The position numbers and the translations under genes were made by a program. 18,003 nucleotides of DNA from an uncultured bacterium (lineage in GTDB: Bacteria; Bacillota; Clostridia; Lachnospirales; Lachnospiraceae). The stretch's first letter is position 1. Every line of letters begins with the position of its first letter. The DNA is taken from positions 1-18,003 of the forward strand of contig CAJMNU010000019.1 of the NCBI GenBank assembly GCA_905214855.1, in the 5' to 3' direction. The notes beneath the pieces are model-generated. The model had not been told where the DNA came from. It worked only from the letters and a program-made list of their open reading frames with translations, and made no database searches. Below are positions 1-6,880 of the stretch, piece after piece.

Positions 1-2
1 GA

Positions 3-1115
3 CATCCGTGGCTTCTTCAGGGCGATGGAAAGATGAGTAAATCAAAAGGAAATGTTTTGTATGCAGATACCTTGGTAGATTTCTTTGGTGTGGATGCAGT
101 GCGTTATTTTGTTTTGCATGAGATGCCTTTTGATAATGATGGCGTGATCTCATGGGAGCTGATGGTAGAGCGTATGAATTCTGATCTGGCCAACATTTTG
201 GGAAATCTGGTAAAGAGAACGATCTCCATGACCAACAAATATTTTGGCGGTGTAGTGACCAATACAAATGTGACAGAAGATGTGGATGCAGATCTCAAAG
301 CAGTAGTTTTGGAAGCTGTCAAAAAAGCAGATGCGAAGATGAATGAACTGCGTGTGGCAGATGCGATCACAGAAATCTTCAATATCTTTAGAAGATCAAA
401 TAAATATATTGATGAGACAGCGCCATGGCTTTTGGCGAAAGATGAGGAGAAGAAAGACAGACTTTCCACTGTACTTTATAATCTGACAGAGGCAATCACA
501 ATTGGTGCATCTTTGTTGGAATCCTTCATGCCGGAGACGTCCGAAAAGATCTTGGCACAGCTGCATACACAGAAGCGCAAACTGGAAGAAATGGATACCT
601 TTGGTCTGTATCCATCTGGTAATCGTGTAACAGAAGATCCAGAGATTCTGTTTGTACGTATGGATATTAAGGAAGTGCTGGAGAAGGTGGAGGCACAGAA
701 GGCTGCCCAGACACAGGAAAATGGTGAAGAAACTGCAAAGGATGGACAGGAGACACCAGCTGAGGGTGTTATGGATATAGAACCAAAGGCAGAGATCACA
801 TATGATGACTTTGCGAAATTGCAGTTTCAGGTAGGAGTGATCCTTAAATGTGAAGAAGTGCCTAAATCAAAAAAATTGCTCTGTTCTCAGGTACAGATAG
901 GAAGTCAGGTGCGACAGATCGTCAGTGGCATCAAGGCTCATTATAAGCCAGAGGACATGGTAGGAAAACGTGTCATGGTAGTAACAAACTTAAAACCAGC
1001 TAAATTAGCAGGTTTGGTGTCAGAGGGAATGATTCTTTGTGCTGAGGATGAAAAGGGAGAGCTTTCTTTGATGGTACCAGAGAAAAATATGCCAGCAGGA
1101 GCAGAAATCTGCTGA
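3..1115 (+). CDS. metG: methionyl-tRNA synthetase, C-terminal part (5' end outside window)
   Basis: This enzyme charges tRNA-Met with methionine in the cytoplasm. The reading frame is open from base 3, and the ATG at 33 is internal: the upstream codons read HPWLLQGDGK and lead straight into KMSKSKGN, the class I synthetase KMSKS loop (the KMSKS codons start at base 30). About 370 residues are visible. After the KMSKS loop comes the helical anticodon-binding domain, with a typical YIDETAPW segment about 100-110 residues on. A Glu/Gln/Ala-rich linker follows, and then a C-terminal OB-fold tRNA-binding domain of the Trbp111/EMAPII type (FQVGVILKCEEVPKSKKLL, then VSGI and VVTNLKPAKLAGLVSEGM). The long form of MetRS with this extra domain is common in Firmicutes. 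It heads the gene run that ends with rsmA. The identification is secure; only the N-terminal catalytic part is missing because of the window edge. Confidence 0.97.
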   Translation, partial: HPWLLQGDGKMSKSKGNVLYADTLVDFFGVDAVRYFVLHEMPFDNDGVISWELMVERMNSDLANILGNLVKRTISMTNKYFGGVVTNTNVTEDVDADLKAVVLEAVKKADAKMNELRVADAITEIFNIFRRSNKYIDETAPWLLAKDEEKKDRLSTVLYNLTEAITIGASLLESFMPETSEKILAQLHTQKRKLEEMDTFGLYPSGNRVTEDPEILFVRMDIKEVLEKVEAQKAAQTQENGEETAKDGQETPAEGVMDIEPKAEITYDDFAKLQFQVGVILKCEEVPKSKKLLCSQVQIGSQVRQIVSGIKAHYKPEDMVGKRVMVVTNLKPAKLAGLVSEGMILCAEDEKGELSLMVPEKNMPAGAEIC

Positions 1116-1138
1116 TTTTGATTGAAATAAGATGAGGT

Positions 1139-1187
1139 GCCGGATGTTGAGCGAGGCTCTGAGAAGGAGACAGATTCAATATCCGGC
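1139..1187 (+). other. intergenic stem-loop between metG and next gene
   Basis: Bases 1139-1150 (GCCGGATGTTGA) pair with 1176-1187 (TCAATATCCGGC) over 12 base pairs with one G-U wobble. The 25-base loop can form a further 4-pair stem. Only short T clusters follow (TTTCTT). It could be a weak terminator or attenuator that lowers expression after metG, or an RNA stability element. The pairing is seen directly; the role is inferred. Confidence 0.55.
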
Positions 1188-1236
1188 TTTCTTAGACTTT
1201 GTGTTGCTATCCAGCAGGATACAGAAAGGATTGCAG

Positions 1237-1563
1237 ATGGAAGAGAAGAAAAAAGAAAGTGCGGACTGGGAGTTATCTGAGGACTTTTATAAAGAAGAAA
1301 TTACGAAGACACTGTCTTTAGATGATTTTGTGGAAGATGAGGAATGTGAGACTGCGGATACCTATTCTGTAAGAGGAGAATTAGAAAGAGTTGTGGCAGA
1401 TGTCAAAGCAGTCCAGAAGTTACAGACAGAGGGTAAAAATACAGAAGAGATCGCAGCTGCTACAGGATTGGATGTCCAATATGTGTATAATATACAGATC
1501 TGTACACAAGGATTCCATGAAGATGATGCGATTGCGGTTGCACATCTTGTGATGATGGGGTAA
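1237..1563 (+). CDS. hypothetical protein, acidic, HTH-like C-terminus (108 aa)
   Basis: I do not recognise this protein as a named family. The frame is open from further upstream (GTG/ATG near 1132), but that part overlaps the 1139-1187 hairpin and lacks a good binding site. The ATG at 1237 is preceded by AGAAAGGA at 1223-1230 with 6 bases of spacing, so I choose it. The N-terminal half is strongly acidic (many Glu and Asp, residues 1-45). A predicted helix rich in Val, Lys and Gln follows. Residues 70-92 (NTEEIAAATGLDVQYVYNIQ) have the spacing of a helix-turn-helix: helix, Ala-Thr-Gly-Leu turn, recognition helix. No membrane segment or signal peptide is visible. It lies between metG and the TraX-family gene, probably in the same transcript. 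A DNA-binding or accessory role is only a guess; being a real gene is likely from the codon pattern and binding site. Confidence 0.75.
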   Translation: MEEKKKESADWELSEDFYKEEITKTLSLDDFVEDEECETADTYSVRGELERVVADVKAVQKLQTEGKNTEEIAAATGLDVQYVYNIQICTQGFHEDDAIAVAHLVMMG

Positions 1564-1624
1564 AACATCTTTTGACTCCATCATCAAAATATAAAAAGAT
1601 ACAAAACAAAGAAGAAAGGAGAGA

Positions 1625-2398
1625 TTGCCTGCAAAGATTACAATAGCAGACAATCAGTTGCAAAGAATGAAGCATAAGTCGTGGGTTGAAAAATGGGGGA
1701 TCAGTGCCAGTGCGCTCTGGATTCTTGCAATGATCTTTCTTTTGATGGATCATTTTGGAGCTGCATATATGGAACTTGGAGTATTGGGAGGTGCGACAGA
1801 GGCTGGCATGGATCTGTATTCACCTTATATGATGCCAGATCTTTTATTGAGATTATTTGGAGCGATTGCATTTCCTCTGATTGCGTTTTTGTTTGTAGAG
1901 GGATTTCGAAAGACAGACGATATAAAAACGTATGCATTGAAAACACTGACAGTTGCTGTAGTGGCAGAGATACCATTTGATCTTGCTTTTTATATGACTC
2001 CTATCTATCTTTGGCATCAAAATCTATTTTTTACCTTGCTTTTAGGACTTGGAGTTTTAGTATGTTTGAAGCGTTTTGGAAAAAATATGGTGACTAAGAT
2101 CCTTGTCCTTTTGGCAGGTTGTGCTCTTACCTTTTTGATTCGTGGAGATAGAGGACTGGAAGGTATCGTTATTATTTGTGCTATGTATATGCTCTGGGAC
2201 AGACCCTTGCTCCAGTTTGCATTCTGTGCGATGATCTTGATCCAGAATCCGTTAGCGCCACTGAGTCTTTTGGCATTTTTACCAATCCGTCTGTATGATG
2301 GAACAAATTATGAAAAATTACAGAACATTTTTTATATCTTTTATCCAGTTCATATCCTGCTTCTGTATTTTTTGCGGATTGCAGTGTTTGGTACGTGA
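1625..2398 (+). CDS. TraX-family polytopic membrane protein
   Basis: TraX was named for acetylation of F-pilin, but chromosomal members are widespread in Firmicutes, where the substrate is unknown. The family pattern is clear. The first membrane helix reads ALWILAMIFLLMDHFGA, with the conserved Asp-His. Near residues 75-125 are LRLFGAIAFPLIAFLFVEGF and, after a short charged loop, the EIPFDLAFY motif. Six or more hydrophobic helices fill the rest, ending near YPVHILLLYFLRI. The start is uncertain: the TTG at 1625 sits 3 bases after an excellent AGAAAGGAG (1613-1621), which is unusually close. A TTG at 1658 and an ATG at 1667 are alternatives. Length (257 aa from 1625) fits the family. It lies 61 bases after the previous gene and about 77 before tatD, on the same strand. 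No conjugation genes are nearby, so a transfer role is not supported here. Confidence 0.88.
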   Translation: MPAKITIADNQLQRMKHKSWVEKWGISASALWILAMIFLLMDHFGAAYMELGVLGGATEAGMDLYSPYMMPDLLLRLFGAIAFPLIAFLFVEGFRKTDDIKTYALKTLTVAVVAEIPFDLAFYMTPIYLWHQNLFFTLLLGLGVLVCLKRFGKNMVTKILVLLAGCALTFLIRGDRGLEGIVIICAMYMLWDRPLLQFAFCAMILIQNPLAPLSLLAFLPIRLYDGTNYEKLQNIFYIFYPVHILLLYFLRIAVFGT

Positions 2399-2475
2399 TG
2401 GAATCAAGGCAGAAAAGAGAAAAAAATTGATTTTTAAAAATCTGAAATGCTGTGGAAGAGATGGAGATGAATGAT

Positions 2476-3246
2476 ATGATTATTGACACACATGCTCATT
2501 ATGATGATGAGGCATTTGAGGATGATCGGGAGGAACTGATCTGTGGTCTGTATAGTAAGGGGATAGAGAGAGTTGTCAATGTCGGAGCAAGTATGGATTC
2601 ATCCAGACGGACATTGGAACTGATCCGCCAATATGATTGCGTATATGGAGCGATCGGAGTACATCCAACAGAGACAGAAAACATGACAGAAAAAGATCTG
2701 GAGTGGTTGAAACAGGCATGTTCACAGCCTAAAGTAGTTGCATGGGGGGAGATTGGTCTGGACTATTACTGGGATGAACCAAAAAGAGAGATCCAGAAAG
2801 AATGGTTTGTACGCCAACTGAATGCAGCAAGAGAGGTAAAACTTCCTGTGATCATTCACAGCAGAGATGCAGCGAAAGATACATTAGATCTTATGAAAGC
2901 AGAAAATGCCGGTGAAATTGGTGGTGTGATACATTGCTTTTCTTATGGTACAGAGATGGCAAGGGAATATCTGGATATGGGATTTTCTCTTGGAATCGGC
3001 GGGGTAGTGACATTCCAGAATGCGAAAAAGCTGAAAGAGGTTGTCGAATACGCTCCACTTACTTCTTTGGTATTGGAAACTGATTGTCCTTACCTTACTC
3101 CTGTACCTTACCGTGGGAAGAAAAATCACTCCGGATATCTTCCCTATGTAGTGGAGGAGATAGCAAGGCTGAAAAAAATAACAACTGAGGAAGTTGTGAA
3201 TGTGACAAAAGAAAATGCAATGCGTTTATATCGCTGGAATAAATAA
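2476..3246 (+). CDS. tatD: TatD-family metal-dependent deoxyribonuclease
   Basis: This is a TIM-barrel amidohydrolase-type hydrolase of the TatD/YabD family, known as a metal-dependent DNase (3'-5' exonuclease) linked to DNA repair. From the ATG at 2476 the protein has 256 residues and starts MIIDTHAHYDD, the usual family start. Metal ligands are all present: His6 and His8 (HAH), Glu92 (GEIGLDYYW), His128 (IIHSRDA), His153 (IHCFSYG) and Asp203 (ETDCPYLTP). The start is ambiguous because in-frame GTG 2452 and ATGs 2461 and 2467 lie upstream. GGAG at 2463-2466 with 9 bases of spacing favours 2476; GGAAGAG at 2454-2460 would serve 2467. tatD commonly lies between metG and rnmV-rsmA in Firmicutes; here it is followed directly by rsmA. 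A 14-base perfect palindrome, GATTTTTAAAAATC (2429-2442), precedes it. Confidence 0.95.
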   Translation: MIIDTHAHYDDEAFEDDREELICGLYSKGIERVVNVGASMDSSRRTLELIRQYDCVYGAIGVHPTETENMTEKDLEWLKQACSQPKVVAWGEIGLDYYWDEPKREIQKEWFVRQLNAAREVKLPVIIHSRDAAKDTLDLMKAENAGEIGGVIHCFSYGTEMAREYLDMGFSLGIGGVVTFQNAKKLKEVVEYAPLTSLVLETDCPYLTPVPYRGKKNHSGYLPYVVEEIARLKKITTEEVVNVTKENAMRLYRWNK

Positions 3247-3264
3247 TAGGATATCCTGTGCTGC

Positions 3265-3282
3265 CTGCATTGAGGAATGCAG
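3265..3282 (+). other. small hairpin between tatD and rsmA
   Basis: CTGCATT (3265-3271) and AATGCAG (3276-3282) form a perfect 7-pair stem with a 4-base loop. There is no T-run, so it is not a terminator. It lies in the 74-base gap between the tatD stop and the rsmA binding site and may affect message processing. Confidence 0.35.
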
Positions 3283-3320
3283 TAAAATGGCAGTCAGGTC
3301 ATAAAAAATGGAGGAAATCA

Positions 3321-4190
3321 GTGGCAAATTTAGGGATTCCACAAAATACGATTGAAATTTTACAGAAATATAATTTTGTATTTCAGAAGAAATTTGGACA
3401 GAATTTTTTGATCGATACCCATGTTTTGGAAAAGATCATTGATGCAGCAGGCGTAGGAAAAGAGGATATGGTACTGGAGATCGGTCCGGGGATCGGGACT
3501 ATGACTCAGTATCTGGCAGAGGCGGCAAGAAAAGTAGTGGCTGTAGAGATCGACAAAAATCTGATCCCGATCTTACAGGATACTCTGTCTGCATATGAAA
3601 ATGTAAAAGTTATACAGGGTGATATCTTAAAAATTGATATTCAAAAACTGGTAGATGAGGAAAATGGAGGAAAGCCAATTAAAGTAGTGGCAAATCTTCC
3701 ATATTATATTACAACACCGATTATTATGGGATTGTTTGAGAGCAATGTTCCAATAGAATCTGTGACTGTTATGGTACAGAAAGAAGTCGCAGACAGGATG
3801 CAGGTTGGACCGGGATCAAAAGATTATGGTGCACTTTCTTTGGCAGTGCAGTATTATGCAGAGCCTTATATTGCAGCAAATGTCCCACCAAACTGTTTTA
3901 TGCCAAGACCAGGAGTTGGATCTGCGGTTATTCGCCTGACGAGACATCAAACTCCTCCGGTGAATGTAGAAGAACCGGATCTGATGTTTAAACTGATCCG
4001 TGCATCTTTCAACCAGAGAAGAAAAACACTCCAAAATGGTTTGAATAATTCACAGGAATTGTCTTTTACAAAAGAACAGATCGCAGAGGCGATCGCAGAG
4101 GCAGGTTTTTCTCCTTCTATTCGGGGAGAGGCATTAACTTTGGAGCAGTTTGCAAACCTGTCTAATGTATTTACAAAGATGAAAGGCTGA
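3321..4190 (+). CDS. rsmA: 16S rRNA (adenine1518/1519-N6)-dimethyltransferase
   Basis: RsmA (KsgA) dimethylates two adjacent adenines near the 3' end of 16S rRNA during 30S assembly, using SAM; lack of this mark gives kasugamycin resistance. I place the start at GTG 3321 because GGAGG (3310-3314) lies 6 bases before it and the protein then begins like family members. The longer open frame back to 3258 has no such site. The product is 289 aa. Motifs: KKFGQNFLID (residues 23-32), SAM-binding EIGPGIGTMTQ (53-63), acidic EID (76-78) that binds the ribose, catalytic NLPYY (125-129), later CFMPRPGVGSAV and NQRRKTLQN in the C-terminal domain. In many Firmicutes rnmV (ribonuclease M5) precedes it; that gene is absent from this gap. 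Transcription probably ends at the hairpin at 4225-4263. Confidence 0.97.
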   Translation: MANLGIPQNTIEILQKYNFVFQKKFGQNFLIDTHVLEKIIDAAGVGKEDMVLEIGPGIGTMTQYLAEAARKVVAVEIDKNLIPILQDTLSAYENVKVIQGDILKIDIQKLVDEENGGKPIKVVANLPYYITTPIIMGLFESNVPIESVTVMVQKEVADRMQVGPGSKDYGALSLAVQYYAEPYIAANVPPNCFMPRPGVGSAVIRLTRHQTPPVNVEEPDLMFKLIRASFNQRRKTLQNGLNNSQELSFTKEQIAEAIAEAGFSPSIRGEALTLEQFANLSNVFTKMKG

Positions 4191-4224
4191 TGCTGTTTAG
4201 CATATGAATAGCTTTTGGGATAGA

Positions 4225-4263
4225 AAAAAGACCAGAATGTGCCATATGGCAATACTGGTCTTT
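4225..4263 (-). terminator. bidirectional terminator between rsmA and the TSCPD gene
   Basis: AAAGACCAG (4227-4235) pairs with CTGGTCTTT (4255-4263), and an inner palindrome GCCATATGGC (4241-4250) adds a second stem. On the minus strand the stem is followed by a run of six T, making a good intrinsic terminator for the TSCPD gene. On the plus strand only three T follow, so it ends rsmA transcripts less strongly. Confidence 0.8.
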
Positions 4264-4287
4264 GACATGTCAAAGCTGATCCGTCAA

Positions 4288-4539
4288 TTATGCCTGCTGT
4301 TCTGCTTTGTACTGCTTTAATGCTTTTGCTAACTGGTCAGGACAGGAAGTTGGACGAGGACCACATTTGATGCCGTCCAGACGGGAGATTGCTTCATCGA
4401 TATCCATACCTTCGATCAGGCGGGAAACACCCTGTGTGTTTCCGGAACATCCACCGTTGAAAACGACATTTACAATTTTGTTATCTTTTACGTCAAACGT
4501 AATTCCGCGGGAACATACACCCTGTGTTTTAAATTCCAT
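4288..4539 (-). CDS. TSCPD-domain small cysteine protein (TIGR03905-like)
   Basis: This 83-residue protein carries the TSCPD motif near its C-terminus (IKCGPRPTSCPDQLAKAL) and four cysteines, at about 9 (GVCSRGI), 31 (GGCSGNTQG), 59 and 66. That matches the small four-cysteine family TIGR03905, widespread in anaerobic Firmicutes and of unknown function. The related domain occurs at the C-terminus of some class II ribonucleotide reductases, where a metal-binding role has been suggested. Metal binding by the four cysteines here is therefore an inference. The start is well supported: GGAGG (reverse complement of 4547-4551) lies 8 bases before the ATG. It is transcribed alone, from a strong sigma-A-type promoter at 4634-4662 to the terminator at 4225-4263. 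No signal peptide or membrane helix is present. Confidence 0.9.
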   Translation of the reverse strand: MEFKTQGVCSRGITFDVKDNKIVNVVFNGGCSGNTQGVSRLIEGMDIDEAISRLDGIKCGPRPTSCPDQLAKALKQYKAEQQA

Positions 4540-4633
4540 TGTTCTATCCTCCGTATGAATGTGTTGAAGTGAAATGTGTATCCTATGGAACGTGTTGTCT
4601 TCATAACAAAGTTTTCATAAATACACAGTACCC

Positions 4634-4662
4634 AGTATAGCGTTGAGTGAAGGGCTTGTCAA
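4634..4662 (-). promoter_or_regulatory. sigma-A promoter of the TSCPD gene
   Basis: On the minus strand, TTGACA (bases 4657-4662) and TATACT (4634-4639) are separated by exactly 17 bases. This is a near-consensus housekeeping promoter. Transcription would start near 4627, giving a leader of about 85-90 bases. Confidence 0.8.
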
Positions 4663-4855
4663 GAAGAGAACTGGATAGAAGTACATAGAAAGCAAAGGGA
4701 TAAATAAAATAAGGAAACTTGAATATAAGTTCAGGATGAAAACACAGAAGAGAAGATATGCGAAGAAATAGGAAGAGAATAGGAAAAGAACAGGATAACA
4801 GAGACGATCAGCAGATATTTAGAGATAAAAAGAAGAGAAAGAAAAGAGGATATAT
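4663..4855 (+). other. purine-rich leader region upstream of mtnN
   Basis: This is the mtnN side of the 316-base gap between the TSCPD gene and mtnN. Positions 4741-4850 are over 80 percent A or G on the plus strand. I find no convincing -35/-10 pair for mtnN. An 11-codon mini-ORF, MKTQKRRYAKK (ATG 4736), has no good binding site and is probably chance. A small inverted repeat AACTT/AAGTT lies near 4715-4730. Confidence 0.4.
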
Positions 4856-5557
4856 ATGTTAGGAATTATTGGAGCAATGGATGAGGAAGTTGCTAAGATC
4901 AAAGAGAAAATGGAACATGTTCAGGTAGAGAAGAAAGCTGGTATGGAGTTCTTTGTAGGAAAGCTCTGTGATAAAGATGCAGTTGTAGTAAGATCTGGTA
5001 TCGGAAAGGTGAACGCTGCTATCTGTACACAGATTCTGGCAGATAATTTTCATGTAGATGCAGTGATCAATACTGGAATTGCCGGCTCATTGAAAAATGA
5101 GATCAATATTGGAGATATTGTCCTGTCTACTGATACAGTACAGCATGATATGGATGCAACTGGTTTTGGGTATGCGCCAGGACAGATACCAAGAATGGAA
5201 TGCCTTGCCTTTCAGGCAGATTCTGAACTGTTACAATTGGCAAAAGCCTGCTGCCTTGAGGTGAATCCTGAGATTGGTGTCTGGGAAGGTCGTGTGGTGA
5301 GCGGAGATCAGTTTATTGACCGCAAGGAGAAGAAAGAGTGGATCAGCAATACCTTTGGAGGTTTTTGTACTGAGATGGAGGGGGCTGCTATTGCACAGAC
5401 AGCATATTTAAATGAGATTCCTTTTCTTGTTATTCGGGCAATTTCCGACAAAGCTGACGATAGCGCAAACGTGGATTATAAAGAATTTGAGGAAGCTGCG
5501 ATCCGGCATTCTGTAAGGCTTTTACTGGCAGTTGCAGAAAAATGGCAGCAGAAATAG
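4856..5557 (+). CDS. mtnN: 5'-methylthioadenosine/S-adenosylhomocysteine nucleosidase
   Basis: MtnN (Pfs) hydrolyses methylthioadenosine and S-adenosylhomocysteine to adenine and the thio-ribose, clearing a product inhibitor of methyltransferases and feeding methionine salvage and the activated methyl cycle (and autoinducer-2 if LuxS is present elsewhere). The 233-residue length is typical. It begins MLGIIGAMDEE, with catalytic Glu11 corresponding to E. coli Glu12. Other motifs are SGIGKVNAA (47-55), INTGIAGS (71-78), the substrate-binding MEG at 174-176 with Glu175, and catalytic Asp198 in AISDKADD. The start has AGAGGA at 4845-4850 with 5 bases of spacing. It is probably a single-gene unit: the TSCPD gene is divergent upstream, and a structured region with a new promoter follows. 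Confidence 0.97.
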   Translation: MLGIIGAMDEEVAKIKEKMEHVQVEKKAGMEFFVGKLCDKDAVVVRSGIGKVNAAICTQILADNFHVDAVINTGIAGSLKNEINIGDIVLSTDTVQHDMDATGFGYAPGQIPRMECLAFQADSELLQLAKACCLEVNPEIGVWEGRVVSGDQFIDRKEKKEWISNTFGGFCTEMEGAAIAQTAYLNEIPFLVIRAISDKADDSANVDYKEFEEAAIRHSVRLLLAVAEKWQQK

Positions 5558-5569
5558 GATGAACTTAAC

Positions 5570-5643
5570 GGGAAGTTTAGAATAAAAATGAAGTCGAAAC
5601 AGGGAGATATTTGACGAACGATTCTAGGCGTTTTGAACTTCCC
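5570..5643 (+). ncRNA. candidate structured RNA element (pseudoknot-like) after mtnN
   Basis: GGGAAGTT (5570-5577) pairs with AACTTCCC (5636-5643). Directly inside, TAGAAT (5578-5583) pairs with ATTCTA (5621-5626). The bulge between the two 3' strands contains GTTTTG (5630-5635), which can pair with CGAAAC (5595-5600) in the inner loop and so form a pseudoknot. A bulged inner stem, GTC-AAA with TTTGAC, is an alternative. No T-run follows, so it is not a simple terminator. I do not recognise a known riboswitch. It may be the 3' end of the mtnN message or an independent RNA. Confidence 0.4.
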
Positions 5644-5667
5644 AAATGAAATATGACCCGCTATAAT
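5639..5667 (+). promoter_or_regulatory. putative promoter of the 5775 membrane gene
   Basis: A perfect TATAAT (5662-5667) lies 17 bases after TTCCCA (5639-5644), which matches the -35 consensus at 4 of 6 positions. The start point would be near 5675, just before the leader hairpin at 5680-5750. Confidence 0.5.
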
Positions 5668-5679
5668 ATGTGGCATTGA

Positions 5680-5750
5680 CAGAGAAGAATGGACTTTGGA
5701 CTGTGCTGTGTATTGTAGCGGTTTTTGTTTTTTAGTCCCTGTCTTCTCTG
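5680..5750 (+). promoter_or_regulatory. leader hairpin with possible Shine-Dalgarno switch
   Basis: CAGAGAAGA (5680-5688) pairs with TCTTCTCTG (5742-5750), and GGACT (5691-5695) pairs with AGTCC (5734-5738) across a 2x3 internal loop. The apical part holds a T-rich stretch. The 3' strand TCTTCTCT (5742-5749) can instead pair with the binding site AGAGGAGA (5761-5768) over 8 pairs with one wobble. The two states exclude each other, an arrangement typical of translational switches. The pairings are visible; regulation is inferred. Confidence 0.5.
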
Positions 5751-5774
5751 GATAGGAAAGAGAGGAGAAAGCGT

Positions 5775-6752
5775 ATGTTACAATTTTTGGAGACAGGAAC
5801 TGGTGTGTATGGTATTGCAGTCATCTGTATGCTGGGAATTTTGAGCAAATGTATGGTAAATCAGGTGTACAGGAGAATGATCCGTCAGACAGACAATATG
5901 GCGACAACAAGGAATGCATTTTTGAAGAATTTCAGACAGAGGACAGAGAATACATATTGGGTCAATCAGGGAATCTATAATGCAAGGGTGTATGTAGAAC
6001 GACAGATATATGGCTGTAGGTTTTTAGGGCTTTCTCTGGATATCTGGGATGGGATTGCCGGACAGGCAGTACTTCTGACTTTGCTGGCAGGAGGAACTGG
6101 TGCATATCTGTCTTATTGGTATCAGCTGGATTCTTCTTACATGGTTATGTATAGCATGACAGCTGCGATCGGTGCAATTGGAGTGCTTTTGACAGATTGG
6201 AGTGTGAGAACAGGGAAAAAACGAGATCAGTTGGTTTTTTGTCTTCAGGACTATGTTGAAAATTCAATGGGGAGAAGGAGTGCAAATCGCACAGAAAAAG
6301 AAGAGAAAGAGATAGAGGATGCAAATAAAGACCGTGTTATTGTGAATATGGAACGAGGCGGTTTTAGGAGCAGAATGGAGCAGGAAAAAGAAAATCAAGA
6401 GCGTTTAAATGAATCAAAAAAAGAAGAGATGAGAGCATCGCTTGTGATGGGAGCAGAAGAGAATTCTGATAAGAAAGGATTCCAGACACGTCGAGATGCA
6501 GTAAAGAAGAGAAAAGGACATTTGGAAACAGAGAGAATGGAGAATGAAACGGTATCTGTAAAAAATAATATCAGAGGATCTTTAGCAGAGATTGAAAATC
6601 TGAGAAAAAGTGTGGAGCAGACTGCGGCAGGAAAGGATCATGGAGCAGAGGAGATGGCTGATAAGGAACAATCTGGAGTAGATCTTACTGAGATTTTGCA
6701 GCCGGATCAGATACGGGTTCTTGGTGAGATTTTTAAGGAGTATCTAAAATAA
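5775..6752 (+). CDS. hypothetical three-helix membrane protein with long charged tail
   Basis: I do not recognise this 325-residue protein. Three hydrophobic segments are visible: about 10-29 (VYGIAVICMLGILSKCMV), 93-113 and 121-141. The stretch between the first two is basic and Arg/Asn/Tyr-rich. Residues about 145-300 form a highly charged, Glu/Lys/Arg-rich region that looks helical or disordered. The protein ends with a short, ordered-looking helix (LQPDQIRVLGEIFKEYLK) that may be a docking motif. The ATG at 5775 is supported by AGAGGAGA (5761-5768, GGAG with 7 bases of spacing). It stands between mtnN and pgi and appears to have its own promoter. The membrane layout with a cytoplasmic tail loosely recalls secretion-system scaffolds, but no family motif supports that. 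No hairpin terminator follows; two copies of ATTGTAAAT (6783-6791, 6792-6800) lie just before the pgi promoter. Confidence 0.8.
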   Translation: MLQFLETGTGVYGIAVICMLGILSKCMVNQVYRRMIRQTDNMATTRNAFLKNFRQRTENTYWVNQGIYNARVYVERQIYGCRFLGLSLDIWDGIAGQAVLLTLLAGGTGAYLSYWYQLDSSYMVMYSMTAAIGAIGVLLTDWSVRTGKKRDQLVFCLQDYVENSMGRRSANRTEKEEKEIEDANKDRVIVNMERGGFRSRMEQEKENQERLNESKKEEMRASLVMGAEENSDKKGFQTRRDAVKKRKGHLETERMENETVSVKNNIRGSLAEIENLRKSVEQTAAGKDHGAEEMADKEQSGVDLTEILQPDQIRVLGEIFKEYLK

Positions 6753-6792
6753 GATTTTGTGGAATGTTTGGAATAAAAACCCATTGTAAATA

Positions 6793-6821
6793 TTGTAAAT
6801 AGCTCATCGTATTGATATAAT
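6793..6821 (+). promoter_or_regulatory. sigma-A promoter of pgi
   Basis: TTGTAA (6793-6798) and a perfect TATAAT (6816-6821) are 17 bases apart. The predicted start near 6828 gives a leader of about 53 bases, which contains a small hairpin (TTTTTAG at 6840-6846 with CTAAAAA at 6851-6857) ahead of the binding site. Confidence 0.65.
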
Positions 6822-6880
6822 AAATAAGAATAGACAGCTTTTTTAGCAGCCTAAAAAGAAGGTAAAAGGAGAGGTAAACA

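Noticed and set aside
1625..2398. Conjugation module suggested by the TraX-family gene
   Set aside because: No relaxase, coupling protein or type IV secretion gene is nearby, and chromosomal TraX-family genes are common in Firmicutes.
3258..3320. Longer N-terminus of RsmA (GTG 3258)
   Set aside because: No binding site at 3258, while GGAGG is ideally spaced before GTG 3321, which gives the normal family length.
5558..5774. 6S RNA or a T-box leader
   Set aside because: No single long closing stem with a central bubble spans the region, and no T-box sequence such as the conserved AGGGUGG-type motif is present.
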